A stretch of DNA of 64,000 bases from contig NZ_VCLA01000140.1 of assembly GCF_009600885.1 (NCBI RefSeq), positions 26,275 through 90,274 on the forward strand. Reading direction: 5' to 3'. The notes beneath the pieces are model-generated. The model made no database searches and was not told the origin of the DNA. It worked only from the letters and a program-made list of their open reading frames with translations. The position numbers were made by a program, and so were the translations under genes. Origin of the DNA: Streptomyces jumonjinensis. GTDB taxonomy: Bacteria; Actinomycetota; Actinomycetes; Streptomycetales; Streptomycetaceae. Of this stretch, positions 9,227-19,199 are shown in pieces (position 1 is the stretch's first letter; the number at the start of each line of letters is the position of its first letter).

Positions 9227-9335
9227 GCCGTCCGAGCCCCCTCGGTCAGGGCCCGGCGGGCCTCGGTCGAGGTCTCCGGGATGTCGCTCATGCCGTCCGA
9301 GCCCTCTCGGTCAGGGCCCGGCGGGCCGCGGTCGC
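9206..9335. repeat. 65-bp tandem duplication at the mreD/pbp2 junction
   Basis: Copy 1 (9206-9270) contains the start codon and first codons of pbp2. Copy 2 (9271-9335) lies wholly in the spacer before mreD's stop. The copies differ at only a few positions. Because 65 is not a multiple of three, the second start codon is out of frame with pbp2. Confidence 0.9.
9223..9291 (-). CDS. 22-codon leader ORF duplicated from the start of pbp2
   Basis: Read on the minus strand, the extra copy supplies an ATG at 9291-9289 and the start MSDIPET, mimicking the MSNIPET of pbp2. It continues to a TGA at 9225-9223 that overlaps the pbp2 ATG (ATGA). Its upstream sequence equals that of pbp2, so it has the same translation signals. 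If translated, ribosomes would be delivered to pbp2 by coupling. Expression is inferred only; it may be a neutral duplication. Confidence 0.4.
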   Translation of the reverse strand: MSDIPETSTEARRALTEGARTA

Positions 9336-9343
9336 CTGTCCGG

Positions 9344-10009
9344 TCACAGCCGCTTGACCCCCTTGACGCGTCCCGCGCGGGAGGCCCGGTTACGGGCGGC
9401 TCGCACCCGCAGGCCCCCGCGCTGGGAGCCGATGCGCAGTCCGGTGCCGGAGGCGAGCCAGCCGGAGGAGACGTCTCCCGAGGCGTTCTGGCTCTCGGCC
9501 AGCGGATCGTGGTCGGTGCGCCGGGCGAGCGCCATGATGAGCGGCACGGTGAACGGCGCGAGCAGCAGATCGTAGACGGCGGCGGTGAAGAGCAGGCTGA
9601 CGATGCCCACATCGCGGGCGGCGGTGTCCCCGACGAGCGCCCCGACGCCCGCGTACAGCAGGGTGGAGCCGATCGCGGCGGCGACGACCACGGCCATCGG
9701 GCCGGTGGCGGACTTGAGCTTGCCGTTCTCCGGGCGGGCGAGACCGGCGAGATAGCCGATCACGCAGAGCACCAGGGCGTACCGCCCGGCCGCGTGGGCG
9801 GCGGGCGGGGCGAGGTCGGCGAGCAGTCCGGCCCCGAAGCCGATGAACGCGCCCGCCACATGGCCGTAGACGAGAGCCAGTCCGAGGACGGTGAGCAGCA
9901 GCAGATCGGGGACCGCGCCGGGGAGCTGGAGGCGGGCGAGGACGGAGACCTGGATGACGAGTGCGACCACGACCAGGGCCGTGGACAGAAGCGTCCGGTT
10001 GACACGCAT
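9344..10009 (-). CDS. mreD: MreD, rod-shape-determining membrane protein
   Basis: The 221-residue protein has about five or six hydrophobic segments in its first 170 residues (LLSTALVVVALVIQVSVLA, DLLLLTVLGLALVYGHVAG and so on) and a basic, Arg-rich cytoplasmic tail ending VKGVKRL. Weak sequence but position between mreC and pbp2 identifies it. MreD is the membrane component of the MreBCD wall-synthesis scaffold. It follows mreC by 13 bases, so one transcript is likely. Confidence 0.9.
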   Translation of the reverse strand: MRVNRTLLSTALVVVALVIQVSVLARLQLPGAVPDLLLLTVLGLALVYGHVAGAFIGFGAGLLADLAPPAAHAAGRYALVLCVIGYLAGLARPENGKLKSATGPMAVVVAAAIGSTLLYAGVGALVGDTAARDVGIVSLLFTAAVYDLLLAPFTVPLIMALARRTDHDPLAESQNASGDVSSGWLASGTGLRIGSQRGGLRVRAARNRASRAGRVKGVKRL

Positions 10010-10022
10010 GACGGATCAGCTC

Positions 10023-11081
10023 CTATCGCTGCTCATCGTTGTTCCGGGGGCTCGCGCCGCCCCCGGCGCTGGGCTGTGCGCCGTCCGGCAGCCGGCCGCC
10101 GGTCTGGCCCTGGACGGTGTCCTGCCCAGTGCTCTGACCAGTGCCCTGGTCGGGGCCCTGGCCGGTGGATGCGCTGGGGTTGACCGTGACGGTGACGGTC
10201 GGAGTCGGCTTGGGGCCCGCGGGCTTGGGCGGCAGCACGGTGTCCCGGGGGTCGGTGCGGGGCGCGTCCACGACCACGCCGACGATGTCCAGCTTGCTGA
10301 AGCCCGCGTACGGCTCCACATAGACGGTGCGGGTCAGATCGCCGCCGGAGGGGTCGACGCGGACCACCTCGCCGATGGGGACGCCGGGCACGAACGGCCG
10401 GTCGGCCTGCGAGCCGAAGGTGACCAGCCGGTCGCCCTTCTTGACCTTGTGCTTGCCGTTGAGGAGCTGCACGGAGAGCGGACGGTCGCCCTGCCCGGTG
10501 GCGAAGCCGAGCTCGTCGGTCTTCTCCATCCGGGTGCCGACGGTGAAGTCCGGGTCGTTGGCGAGCAGCACGGTGGAGGTCCGGGGGCCGACGGTGGTGA
10601 CCCGGCCGACCAGCCCCGCTCCGTTCAGCACGGTCATATCGCGCTTGATGCCGTCTTCGGAGCCGATGTCGATGGTGACGGTCCAGGAGAAGCCCTGGGC
10701 CGCTCCTATGGCGATGACCTGGGCGCCCTTGATGCCGTACTGTCCGGCTCCCGCCGTTCTGAGCATGCTGTCCAGCTCGCGGGCGCGGCTGCGGTTGCGG
10801 TCGTCGCTGCCGAGTCTGGCCTTGAGCTCGGCGTTCTCCCGCTCCAGTGTGCTGATGCGGTCATGACGCCTGCCGGAGTCCCGTACGGCCCCGATCGCGT
10901 TGCCGACCGGGTCGACCGCTGACGCGACGCCGTTCTGCACCGGGCCGAAGACCGTCGCGGCGGCCTGCCGGGCGCCGTCGATCGGTGAGTCCTCGCCCCC
11001 GCGGATGTCCACCGTGATCAGAGCGAACGCGATGACGATCAGCAGCACCAGGAGCAGCCGGCTCTCTCGTGTGTCCCTCAC
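10023..11081 (-). CDS. mreC: MreC, rod-shape-determining periplasmic scaffold
   Basis: The 352-residue protein has an N-terminal membrane anchor (LLLVLLIVIAFALITVDI), a coiled coil (STLERENAELKARL) at about residues 77-110, and the beta-rich MreC domain (VTIDIGSEDGIKRDMTVLN, GLVGRVTTVGPRTSTVLLA). A disordered Thr/Gln/Pro-rich C-terminus of about 75 residues (GQGPDQGTGQSTGQD) extends past the domain. It recruits PBPs outside the membrane to the MreB filament. The gene lies 170 bases after mreB, across a hairpin. Confidence 0.95.
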   Translation of the reverse strand: MRDTRESRLLLVLLIVIAFALITVDIRGGEDSPIDGARQAAATVFGPVQNGVASAVDPVGNAIGAVRDSGRRHDRISTLERENAELKARLGSDDRNRSRARELDSMLRTAGAGQYGIKGAQVIAIGAAQGFSWTVTIDIGSEDGIKRDMTVLNGAGLVGRVTTVGPRTSTVLLANDPDFTVGTRMEKTDELGFATGQGDRPLSVQLLNGKHKVKKGDRLVTFGSQADRPFVPGVPIGEVVRVDPSGGDLTRTVYVEPYAGFSKLDIVGVVVDAPRTDPRDTVLPPKPAGPKPTPTVTVTVNPSASTGQGPDQGTGQSTGQDTVQGQTGGRLPDGAQPSAGGGASPRNNDEQR

Positions 11082-11169
11082 GTGCGGCGGCCGTGCCTTC
11101 CTCGTAGGAATGGAGATGTCTGTATATCAACGATCGGCTGTACGAGTTGGCAGGCACCCATACAGGGGT

Positions 11170-11199
11170 TCCCCCTGCGCCCTCTCGGGCCCAGGGGGA
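11170..11199 (-). terminator. Hairpin in the mreB-mreC spacer
   Basis: TCCCCCTG (11170-11177) pairs with CAGGGGGA (11192-11199). There is no U tract. It may attenuate read-through from mreB into mreC, whose transcript level is usually lower. Confidence 0.4.
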
Positions 11200-11226
11200 C
11201 GACACGGCTGATCGCTCCCCGGCGCG

Positions 11227-11262
11227 GCGCGGGTCAGCGGCGGGGCGCGGGTCAGCGGCGGG
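11227..11262. repeat. 18-bp tandem duplication at the mreB stop codon
   Basis: GCGCGGGTCAGCGGCGGG occurs twice in a row. The mreB stop codon (TCA on the plus strand, 11252-11254) lies in the second copy and a second copy of it follows downstream, giving a duplicated stop region. Confidence 0.7.
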
Positions 11263-12283
11263 GCTGGGCGTCCAGCACCTGCTGAAGCGCCTCGAACTCC
11301 TCCACGCACTTGCCGGAGCCGAGCGCCACCGAGTCCAGCGGGTCCTCGGCGATGTGGATGGGCATCCCGGTCTCGTGGCGCAGCCGCTCGTCGAGCCCGC
11401 GCAGCAGCGCGCCGCCGCCGGTGAGCACGATGCCCCGGTCCATCACATCGCCCGAGAGCTCGGGCGGGCATTTGTCGAGGGTGGTCTTGACGGCGTCGAC
11501 GATCGAGTTGACCGGCTCCTCGATCGCCTTGCGGACTTCGGCGGCGGAGATGACCACGGTCTTCGGCAGTCCGGATACGAGGTCACGGCCCCGGATCTCG
11601 GTGTGCTCGTCCTGGTCCATGTCAAACGCGGAGCCAATGGTGATCTTGATCTGTTCCGCGGTCCGCTCACCGAGGAGAAGCGAGTACTCCTTCTTGACGT
11701 GCTGAATGATCGCGTTGTCCAGCTCGTCGCCGGCGACGCGGATGGACTGCGCCGTCACGATTCCGCCGAGCGAGATGACGGCGACTTCGGTGGTGCCGCC
11801 GCCGATGTCGACGACCATATTGCCGGTGGCCTCATGGACCGGGAGTCCGGAGCCGATGGCCGCGGCCATGGGCTCCTCGATGATGTGCACCTGACGGGCG
11901 CCCGCCTGCGTCGACGCCTCGATGACCGCGCGGCGCTCGACGCCCGTGATCCCCGAGGGGACGCAGACGACGACACGCGGGCGGGCGAGGTAACGGCGCT
12001 TATGGATCTTCAGAATGAAGTAGCGGAGCATCCGCTCGGTGATCTCGAAGTCGGCGATGACGCCGTCCTTCAGCGGCCGGACGGCGACGATATTGCCCGG
12101 TGTCCGGCCGATCATCTTCTTCGCCTCGGAGCCGACCGCGAGAATGCCGCCCGTGTTGGTGTTGATGGCGACGACGGACGGCTCGTTGAGGACGATCCCC
12201 CGGCCCCTGACGTACACCAGCGTGTTGGCGGTCCCGAGGTCGACAGCCATGTCACGGCCGATGAACGACATTTTGTTCCCCAT
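11252..12283 (-). CDS. mreB: MreB, actin-like rod-shape-determining protein
   Basis: The 343-residue actin fold protein has phosphate-binding loop 1 in [15 protein letters not shown], the connecting motif [16 protein letters not shown], phosphate loop 2 [14 protein letters not shown] and adenosine motif [13 protein letters not shown]. It polymerises on the membrane and organises wall synthesis; in Streptomyces it is mainly needed in sporulation. Two start codons are possible: ATG at 12283 (MGNKMSF), or ATG at 12271 (MSFIGRD), which has GGGGAA five bases upstream. A terminator isolates it from ndk, so its promoter lies in 12284-12465. Confidence 0.97.
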   Translation of the reverse strand: MGNKMSFIGRDMAVDLGTANTLVYVRGRGIVLNEPSVVAINTNTGGILAVGSEAKKMIGRTPGNIVAVRPLKDGVIADFEITERMLRYFILKIHKRRYLARPRVVVCVPSGITGVERRAVIEASTQAGARQVHIIEEPMAAAIGSGLPVHEATGNMVVDIGGGTTEVAVISLGGIVTAQSIRVAGDELDNAIIQHVKKEYSLLLGERTAEQIKITIGSAFDMDQDEHTEIRGRDLVSGLPKTVVISAAEVRKAIEEPVNSIVDAVKTTLDKCPPELSGDVMDRGIVLTGGGALLRGLDERLRHETGMPIHIAEDPLDSVALGSGKCVEEFEALQQVLDAQPRR

Positions 12284-12465
12284 GAGGATGCGTCTGGCCT
12301 TCCCAAATCGAGCGTTGACGGCTTTTCAGGATGGCGAGGTGGGTGCTGTGGCGTGAGGCTCCCATCGTAATGCCGCGTCCCGGGACACGGCGCGGTGGTC
12401 CACCTCTATATAGGTGACGTGGCGTCGGGTCGATCCGTTCCCGCATTGCGTTCGCATATGCCGAA

Positions 12466-12491
12466 GGGCGACCGAATTCCTTCGGTCGCCC
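12466..12491 (-). terminator. Terminator between ndk and mreB
   Basis: A perfect 11-bp stem GGGCGACCGAA / TTCGGTCGCCC closes a TTCC loop. It lies 33 bases past the ndk stop codon. Confidence 0.75.
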
Positions 12492-12523
12492 CAGGTCATG
12501 AGCGCTGTATGGCTGATGCCAGG

Positions 12524-12937
12524 TCAGGAAAGTCCCGGAAAGAAAATCTTCAGCTCCCGAATGGCGGACGCCTCGGAGTCCGAGGCGTGGATCAGGTTCT
12601 CGCGGACGATGGTGCCGAAGTCACCACGGATGGAGCCCGGCGCGGCGGCGATGGGGTCGGTGGGCCCGGCCAGCTGCCGTACGCCCTCGATGACCCGCTC
12701 GCCCTCCACCACCAGGGCGACGACCGGCCCGGAGGACATGAACGCCACCAGCGGCTCGTAGAACGGCTTGCCCCGGTGCTCGCCGTAGTGCTGCTCCAGG
12801 GTCTCCTGGTCGAGCGTGCGCAGCTCCAGCGCGCCGATGGTCCAGCCGGCCTTCGCCTCGATACGGCCGATGATCTCACCGATCAGGCCGCGCCTGACCG
12901 CGTCGGGCTTGAGCAGGACGAGGGTGCGCTGGGTCAT
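12524..12937 (-). CDS. ndk: Nucleoside diphosphate kinase
   Basis: The 137-residue enzyme moves the gamma phosphate of ATP to other (d)NDPs by a phospho-histidine. The family signature [11 protein letters not shown], with the catalytic His, is at about residues 113-123. [14 protein letters not shown] at the N-terminus and [13 protein letters not shown] are also diagnostic. Length matches the family. It lies in the folC-DUF4233-ndk order usual in Streptomyces. ATG at 12937 has AAGGAGCC upstream. Confidence 0.98.
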   Translation of the reverse strand: MTQRTLVLLKPDAVRRGLIGEIIGRIEAKAGWTIGALELRTLDQETLEQHYGEHRGKPFYEPLVAFMSSGPVVALVVEGERVIEGVRQLAGPTDPIAAAPGSIRGDFGTIVRENLIHASDSEASAIRELKIFFPGLS

Positions 12938-13149
12938 GGTGACGGCTCCTTGCAGACATACGTGTGCGGTGAGCTGAGGCTACAGGGGGCCGTACGGGGG
13001 ACGGCACCCGGACCTGATCCCCGGTCAGCCGGGGGCCCGGCGCCGCGCCGGGGCGGCTGAACCGTCGACCCGCGCCTGAACCTCCCGTACCGGACCCGGA
13101 CCGCGACCCGCCCGCACCTGCCCCGGCCGACCCGCCCCTGCCCGCACTG

Positions 13150-13494
13150 CTACGCCTGCGCCTCGGCCTCCGCCGCCCAGCGCGCCTTCGTCGCGTCGAT
13201 CTTGCCGCCGAAGTGCACCGACGCCCACCACAGGCCGGCGAAGCACGCGCCCAGGAAGAACATCATCGGCACCACGAACCCGCTCAGCACCAGCCCGATC
13301 TGGAGCGCCCAGCCCAGCTGTATCCCGCCGGGCCTGCCGAGCATCCCGCACAGCAGCACCGACAGGGCCATGGCGACGCCGCAGACCGTCCACACCGTGC
13401 CCATGGAGAGATCCGGGTCCTTCATGGCCACCAGCCCGGCGAAGCCGATGACGAAGAACTCGCCGATCAGAGTGGACGCGCAGAGAGTACGCAT
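13150..13494 (-). CDS. DUF4233 domain-containing membrane protein
   Basis: The 114-residue protein has about four hydrophobic segments (LIGEFFVIGFAGLVAM, VWTVCGVAMALSVLLCGML, LGWALQIGLVLSGFVVP, MFFLGACFAGLWWASV). It matches DUF4233 in size and in its fixed position directly after folC; its ATG (13494) lies one base beyond the folC stop. Its role is unknown. Translation is probably coupled to folC. Confidence 0.88.
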   Translation of the reverse strand: MRTLCASTLIGEFFVIGFAGLVAMKDPDLSMGTVWTVCGVAMALSVLLCGMLGRPGGIQLGWALQIGLVLSGFVVPMMFFLGACFAGLWWASVHFGGKIDATKARWAAEAEAQA

Positions 13495-13495
13495 A

Positions 13496-15007
13496 TCAGC
13501 CCTTCCCCAGCAGCAGCCGGGCTTCCCCGACCGTGATCACCGAGCCGGTCACCAGCACTCCCGCGCCCGCGTACTCCGCCTCTTCCTCCGCGAGGGTGAC
13601 GGCCGCCTCCAGGGCCTCGTCCAGCCGGGGCTCGACCACCACCCGCTCATCGCCGAAGACCTCCACCGCCACCGCCGCCAGCGCGTCCACGTCCATGGCG
13701 CGATGGCTGGAATTCTGGGTGACGACGATCTCGGCGAAGACCGGCTCGAAGGCTTCGAGCAGCCCCCGCACATCCTTCTCCGCGCTGGTGCCGACCACAC
13801 CGATCAGCCGGGAGAACCCGAACGCCTCGGTGACCGCCTCGGCCGTCGCCCGAGCGCCCGCCGGATTGTGCGCGGCGTCCAGCACCACCGAGGGGCTGCT
13901 CCGGACGACTTCGAGCCGTCCCGGCGACGACACCCCGGCGAACGCGGTGCGGATGACGTCCTTGTCCAGCGTCCGCGCGTGCTCCGCGCCGATGCCGAAG
14001 AACGCCTCGACCGCCGCCAGCGCCACCGCCGCGTTATGCGCCTGGTAGGCCCCGTGCAGCGGAAGGAAGATGTTGTCGTACTCGCCGCCGAGCCCGCGCA
14101 GGGTCAGCAGCTGGCCGCCGACCGCGATCTCACGGGAGACCACCCCGAACTCCATGCCCTCACGGGCCACGGTGGCATCGACCTCGACGGCCTTCTTCAG
14201 CATCACCTGCGCCGCGTCCACCGGCTGCTGCGCCAGGATCACGGTCGCGCCCTGCTTGATGATCCCGGCCTTCTCGGCCGCGATCTCGCCGGGGGTGGAG
14301 CCGAGCCGGTCGGTGTGGTCCAGCGCTATCGGGGTGACCACGGCCACCGACGCGTCGATGACGTTGGTCGCGTCCCAGGCGCCGCCCATGCCGACCTCGA
14401 CCACGGCCACGTCCACCGGCGCGTCCGCGAACGCCGCGTACGCCATCCCGGTGAGCACCTCGAAGAAGGAGAGCCGGAACTCCTGCGCCTCGTCGACCAT
14501 CTCCACATAGGGCTTGATGTCGTCGTAGACGGAGATGAAGCGCTCGGGGTCGATCGGCACGCCGTCCAGGCTGATCCGCTCGGTGATCGACTGCACATGC
14601 GGGGAGGTGTAGCGGCCGGTGCGCAGGTCGAAGCCGGAGAGCAGGGACTCGATCATGCGGGCCGTGGAGGTCTTGCCGTTGGTGCCGGTGATGTGGATGG
14701 AGGGGTACGCCCGCTGGGGCTCGCCCAGCACGTCCATCAGCGCCGCGATCCTGGTCACCGAGGGGTCGAGCTTGGTCTCGCCCCATCGGGTGGCCAGATC
14801 CGCCTCGACCGCGCGCAGCGCCTTGTCGACCTCGGGGTCGGCGGGCCTGGCGGGTACGGCGTCGGCCTGCGGGCGGCCTCCCTGGGTGCGGAGGGTGCGG
14901 CTGCCCGCCTCGATCACCGCGAGGTCGGGGTCGCGATCGGTCTCCGCGTCCACGATCTCTTCGAAGGGGTCGGGCTCGGCAGGATGGTCGGCGGGATGCT
15001 CACTCAC
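13496..15007 (-). CDS. folC: Bifunctional folylpolyglutamate/dihydrofolate synthase
   Basis: The 503-residue Mur-ligase-fold enzyme adds glutamates to (dihydro)folate using ATP. ITGTNGKTSTARMIESL (about residues 107-123) is the P-loop. SPHVQSITERI and the DVAVVEVGMGGAWDATNVID motif are typical, and LDAAHNPAGARA marks the C-terminal domain. The first 60 or so residues form an acidic extension seen in actinobacterial FolC. It precedes DUF4233 and ndk on the same strand. ATG at 15007. Confidence 0.95.
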   Translation of the reverse strand: MSEHPADHPAEPDPFEEIVDAETDRDPDLAVIEAGSRTLRTQGGRPQADAVPARPADPEVDKALRAVEADLATRWGETKLDPSVTRIAALMDVLGEPQRAYPSIHITGTNGKTSTARMIESLLSGFDLRTGRYTSPHVQSITERISLDGVPIDPERFISVYDDIKPYVEMVDEAQEFRLSFFEVLTGMAYAAFADAPVDVAVVEVGMGGAWDATNVIDASVAVVTPIALDHTDRLGSTPGEIAAEKAGIIKQGATVILAQQPVDAAQVMLKKAVEVDATVAREGMEFGVVSREIAVGGQLLTLRGLGGEYDNIFLPLHGAYQAHNAAVALAAVEAFFGIGAEHARTLDKDVIRTAFAGVSSPGRLEVVRSSPSVVLDAAHNPAGARATAEAVTEAFGFSRLIGVVGTSAEKDVRGLLEAFEPVFAEIVVTQNSSHRAMDVDALAAVAVEVFGDERVVVEPRLDEALEAAVTLAEEEAEYAGAGVLVTGSVITVGEARLLLGKG

Positions 15008-15049
15008 GGGTCCAGTCTAGAGTCCGGGGGGCCGCGCGCCGCCCCGGGC

Positions 15050-16231
15050 TCACCGGGGAGCGCGCCGGGGCGCCGGATCGGGGATGCAGCCCGCCGGGAG
15101 CAGGGCGATGACCTGGTACGCGCCGGACTCCGCGCCCGCGGTGAGGGTGCCGCCCATGGAGCTCACCCGTTCGCGCATGGAGAAGGTGCCGGTGCCGCTG
15201 GAGACGGGCTCGGTGAGCGGCTCGGACGCGGGGAGCGCGTTGCGGGCCACCACCCGCAGCCGGTCGCCCGTCAGGGCGATGGTGACGGTGACGAGCTCGC
15301 CGGGGGCGTGTTTGGCGGCGTTGGTCAGGCACTCCTGGACGACCCGGTAGACGGCCGTCTGGCGGAGCGGGGAGAGGCCGCGGGCGGCCGTCTCGATCTT
15401 CAGATGGACCGGGCTGCCCATGCGCTCGCTCTCCAGGGCGAGCGCGGGGAGCCCTTCCAGACCGGGGGTCGCGGTGCGTTCGTCGGCGCGGTGGACGATG
15501 GTGTCGTTGAGCATGAGATGGGCGCGGCGGGCGGTGTCGGCGAGCTCCTCGAAGTCCTTGTGCCGGTCGGTGCCCCGGGAGCGCGCGGAGAGCACCTCGG
15601 CGCGTACGGCGAGCACGGTCAGCTCCCGGCCGACCAGGTCGTGGACATCGCGGGCGACGGAGATGCGCTCGGCCTGGACGGCCTGGAGCGCGGCGGTCCC
15701 GGCGCGCTGGGCCGCCAGCTCGTGGACGAGGTCCTGCCGGTAGGCGGCGACGCCGACGCCCGAGGCGAGCACGCCGATGGGGACCACGACGCTGAGGAAG
15801 TCGCTCAGCGAGCTCTGGAGGTCTGGCGGGTCGAACAGGCTGAAGCAGATGTAGGCGACGGCGAGATAGCCGAGGGTGGCGAGCACGGCGGCGGCGCGGC
15901 CCCGGTAGCGCCCGATGGAGTAGAGGGCGAACTGGATGAGGGTCAGCTCGTGCAGCCGGCTGAGGAGCAGCAGCGCGACGAGATAGGGGAGCCAGGGGAG
16001 CCGCCGCCGTACGACGAGGGTGGCCGCGCCGGCGGCGAGGACGAGGCTGGCGGTGAGCCCGGTGAGCCGGTTGTCGGCGGCGGCGAGCCCGGGTACGTCG
16101 AGCAGCATGAGCGAGAAGCAGCTCAGCGCGATGACGACGTCGAGCGCCCGTGCCGAGGCGGTCCAGTGCCGTATCCGCCGGCGGACGGCCGTGGCGAGGC
16201 GTCGCCGGGCGTAGGAGGCGGCGGTGAGCAT
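15050..16231 (-). CDS. Sensor histidine kinase (HisKA_3 type), orphan
   Basis: The 393-residue protein has five or six membrane segments in residues 30-165, then a dimerisation/phosphoacceptor helix with His in ISVARDVHDLVGRELTV. A HATPase_c domain follows with the N box QECLTNAAKHAPGE and the G box GTGTFSMRERVSSMGG. This is the NarL/DesK-like class. No response regulator lies beside it in the window. The chosen ATG at 16231 starts MLTAASYARRRL; an upstream ATG at 16287 (MAENKPP) is possible. The gene is separated from valS by a strong terminator. Confidence 0.88.
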   Translation of the reverse strand: MLTAASYARRRLATAVRRRIRHWTASARALDVVIALSCFSLMLLDVPGLAAADNRLTGLTASLVLAAGAATLVVRRRLPWLPYLVALLLLSRLHELTLIQFALYSIGRYRGRAAAVLATLGYLAVAYICFSLFDPPDLQSSLSDFLSVVVPIGVLASGVGVAAYRQDLVHELAAQRAGTAALQAVQAERISVARDVHDLVGRELTVLAVRAEVLSARSRGTDRHKDFEELADTARRAHLMLNDTIVHRADERTATPGLEGLPALALESERMGSPVHLKIETAARGLSPLRQTAVYRVVQECLTNAAKHAPGELVTVTIALTGDRLRVVARNALPASEPLTEPVSSGTGTFSMRERVSSMGGTLTAGAESGAYQVIALLPAGCIPDPAPRRAPR

Positions 16232-16388
16232 GGGTCCATCATGCAGGGGGGTGGAACCGGGAATGGAGGGGGGCTTATTTTCAGCCATTCGGCTGGATTT
16301 ATAGGCTTCTCGCCCGACGGCGCACGGCTTCTCGCCCTCGCGGCGCCCGGCCCGATCCCGCCCTCGCGGCGCGCAGCCCAGAAACGCC

Positions 16389-16427
16389 GGAAGGCCCCGG
16401 GAGTCGTTTGAACTCCCGGGGCCTTCC
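16389..16427 (-). terminator. valS terminator
   Basis: A perfect 16-bp stem (16389-16404 with 16412-16427) encloses a 7-base loop. It lies just past the valS stop, on the same strand. Confidence 0.85.
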
Positions 16428-16441
16428 ATCACGCCAGTGCG

Positions 16442-19063
16442 TCACGCCTCGGGGAGGCGCTCCAGCTGGGCGGCGATACGGGCGATGTCCTCGTCGGCCT
16501 TGGCGAGCCGGGTCCGGATCTTGTCCACCACCTGGTCGGGGGCCTTCGCCAGGAACGCCTCGTTCCCGAGCTTGCCCTCGGCCTGCTGCTTCTCCTTCTG
16601 CGCGGCGGCCAGATCCTTGGCCAGCCGCTTCCGCTCGGCCGCGACGTCGATCGTCCCGGACAGGTCGAGCGCGACCGTCGCCCCCGCCACCGGCAGCGTC
16701 GCCGTCGCGCTGAAGGCGTCGCCCTCCGGCTGGAGGCGGAGCAGCTGACGGATCGCCGCCTCGTGCGGCGCGAGCGCCGTGCCGTCCAGGCCGAGGCGGG
16801 CCGGGACCTTCTGGCCCGGCTGAAGGCCCTGGTCGCTGCGGAAGCGGCGGACCTCGGTCACCACCTGCTGGACGAGCTCGATCTCCCGCTCGGCCGCCTC
16901 GTCGCGGAAGCCGCTGTCGGCGGGCCACTCGGCGATGACGAGCGACTCCTTGCCGGTCAGCGTGGTCCACAGCGTCTCGGTGACGAACGGCACCACCGGG
17001 TGGAGCAGCCGCAGCGTCACGTCCAGGACCTCGCCCAGGACCCGCGCCGAGACCTTGGCCTGCTCGCCGCCCGCGAAGTACGTCGTCTTCGACAGCTCGA
17101 CGTACCAGTCGAAGACCTCGTCCCACGCGAAGTGGTAGAGGGCGTCCGCCAGCTTGGCGAACTGGTAGTCGTCGTAGTACGCGTCGACCTCGGCCACGAC
17201 CTTGTTCAGCCGGGAGAGGATCCAGCGGTCGGCCGCCGACATCCGCTCGGCCGGCGGCAGCTCGCCCTCCACCGTCGCGCCGTTCATCAGCGCGAAGCGG
17301 GTGGCGTTCCAGATCTTGTTGGCGAAGTTACGGGACGCCTTGACCCAGTCCTCGCCGATCGGCACGTCCGCGCCCGGGTTGGCGCCGTTGGCCAGGGTGA
17401 AGCGGACGGCGTCGGAGCCGTACGCGTCCATCCAGTCCAGCGGGTCCACCGCGTTCGGGTTGGACTTCGACATCTTCTTGCCGAACTCGTCGCGGACCAG
17501 TCCGGTCAGGGCGACGGTCTTGAAGGGGGCCTCGCCGTCCATCGCGTACAGGCTGAACATCATCATCCGGGCGACCCAGAAGAAGATGATGTCGTGCCCG
17601 GTGACCAGCACGTCCGTGGAGTAGAACTTCGCGAGGTCATCGGTCTTCTCGGGCCAGCCGAGGGTGGAGAACGGCCACAGCCCGGAGGAGAACCAGGTGT
17701 CGAGGACATCGGGGTCCTGCGTCCAGCCCTCGCCGGTGGGCGGCTCGTCGTCGGGTCCGACGCAGACGACCTCGCCGTCCGGGCCGTACCAGATCGGGAT
17801 GCGGTGGCCCCACCACAGCTGGCGCGAGATGCACCAGTCGTGCATGTTGTCGACCCAGTCGAAGTAGCGCTTCGACATGTCCTCGGGGTGGATGGCGACC
17901 TTGCCCTCGCGCACCGCGTCCCCGGCGGACTTCGCCAGCGGGCCGACCTTGACCCACCACTGCATGGAGAGCCGGGGCTCGACGGTGGTCTTGCAGCGCG
18001 AGCAGTGCCCGACGGAGTGCATGTACGGACGCTTCTCGGCGACGATCCGGCCCTGCTCCTTGAGCGCGCCCACGATCGTCGAACGCGCCTCGAAGCGGTC
18101 CAGACCCTGGAAGGGGCCGGGGACCGTGATGACGCCCCGCTCGTCCATCACCGTGATCGACTCCAGGCCGTGGCGCTGGCCGATGGCGAAGTCGTTGGGG
18201 TCGTGGGCCGGGGTCACCTTGACCGCGCCGGTGCCGAACTCCGGGTCGACATGGGTGTCCGCGACGACCGGGATCGTACGGTTGGTCAGCGGGAGCTTGA
18301 TCCGCTTGCCGATGAGGTGCGCGTACCGGGGGTCGTCGGGGTGGACCGCGACGGCGGTGTCGCCCAGCATCGTCTCGGCGCGGGTGGTCGCCACGACGAT
18401 CGTGTCATCGCCCTCGCCGTACTTGAGGGAGACCAGCTCGCCCGGGTCGTCCTGGTATTCGACCTCGATGTCGGAGATCGCGGTGAGACAGCGGGGGCAC
18501 CAGTTGATGATGCGCTCGGCGCGGTAGATCAGCTGGTCGTCGTAGAGGTTCTTGAAGATGGTCTGGACGGCCCGGGAGAGTCCCTCGTCCATGGTGAAGC
18601 GCTCACGCTGCCAGTCGAGACCGGCGCCGAGCCGGCGGAGCTGGCCGAGGATCCGGCCGCCGTACTCGTCCTTCCACTGCCACACCCGCTCGGTGAACTC
18701 GTCCCGGCCGAGGTCATGGCGGGATTTGCCCTCCTCGGCGAGCTGCTGCTCCACCTTGTTCTGGGTGGCGATGCCCGCGTGGTCCATACCGGGCAGCCAG
18801 AGGGCCTCGTACCCCTGCATCCGCTTACGGCGGGTGAGGGCGTCCATCAGCGTGACCTGGAAGGCATGGCCCAGGTGGAGCGCTCCGGTCACATTCGGCG
18901 GCGGGATGACGATGGTGTACGGAGGCTTCTCGCTCTTCGCGTCCGCATGGAAGTAACCGCGCTCTACCCAGCGCTCGTACAGCTTCCCCTCTACCTCGGC
19001 CGGCGCGTACTGGGTCGGCAGTTCGGGGTTGCTGGCTGGCGTCTGCTGAGAGTTCTCGGTCAC
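16442..19063 (-). CDS. valS: Valyl-tRNA synthetase
   Basis: The 873-residue class I synthetase charges tRNA-Val. The HIGH motif is in [14 protein letters not shown] (about residues 54-67) and KMSKS in [14 protein letters not shown]. The zinc-type Cys cluster near CSRCKTTVE, the editing domain, the anticodon-binding domain and a C-terminal coiled coil ([20 protein letters not shown]) that binds the tRNA core are all visible. Full length. ATG at 19063. Confidence 0.98.
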   Translation of the reverse strand: MTENSQQTPASNPELPTQYAPAEVEGKLYERWVERGYFHADAKSEKPPYTIVIPPPNVTGALHLGHAFQVTLMDALTRRKRMQGYEALWLPGMDHAGIATQNKVEQQLAEEGKSRHDLGRDEFTERVWQWKDEYGGRILGQLRRLGAGLDWQRERFTMDEGLSRAVQTIFKNLYDDQLIYRAERIINWCPRCLTAISDIEVEYQDDPGELVSLKYGEGDDTIVVATTRAETMLGDTAVAVHPDDPRYAHLIGKRIKLPLTNRTIPVVADTHVDPEFGTGAVKVTPAHDPNDFAIGQRHGLESITVMDERGVITVPGPFQGLDRFEARSTIVGALKEQGRIVAEKRPYMHSVGHCSRCKTTVEPRLSMQWWVKVGPLAKSAGDAVREGKVAIHPEDMSKRYFDWVDNMHDWCISRQLWWGHRIPIWYGPDGEVVCVGPDDEPPTGEGWTQDPDVLDTWFSSGLWPFSTLGWPEKTDDLAKFYSTDVLVTGHDIIFFWVARMMMFSLYAMDGEAPFKTVALTGLVRDEFGKKMSKSNPNAVDPLDWMDAYGSDAVRFTLANGANPGADVPIGEDWVKASRNFANKIWNATRFALMNGATVEGELPPAERMSAADRWILSRLNKVVAEVDAYYDDYQFAKLADALYHFAWDEVFDWYVELSKTTYFAGGEQAKVSARVLGEVLDVTLRLLHPVVPFVTETLWTTLTGKESLVIAEWPADSGFRDEAAEREIELVQQVVTEVRRFRSDQGLQPGQKVPARLGLDGTALAPHEAAIRQLLRLQPEGDAFSATATLPVAGATVALDLSGTIDVAAERKRLAKDLAAAQKEKQQAEGKLGNEAFLAKAPDQVVDKIRTRLAKADEDIARIAAQLERLPEA

Positions 19064-19199
19064 GGGCCCAGTTTAGAGGTGTCACGGGCCCGTACTGAAA
19101 CGGGAAAGTTCGGTAACGGTGTGACCCCCGCCGCTCCGGTGGGCCCCCTTCTGGGTGAGGATGTTCGAAACATGTAAGTGCCTGGAGGGGAACCCAGAA

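Noticed and set aside
5702..10183. A plus-strand open frame of 1493 codons
   Set aside because: It is antisense to rodA, pbp2, mreD and part of mreC and shows only the composition expected from the third-position GC of those genes.
12252..12446. A 64-codon frame covering the mreB start
   Set aside because: Out of frame with mreB, arginine-rich, and located in its promoter region.
13202..16411. A plus-strand open frame of 1069 codons
   Set aside because: Antisense to folC and the sensor kinase; low-complexity Gly/Arg/Val composition and no domain.
16763..19177. A plus-strand open frame of 804 codons
   Set aside because: Mirror image of valS; no recognisable protein features.
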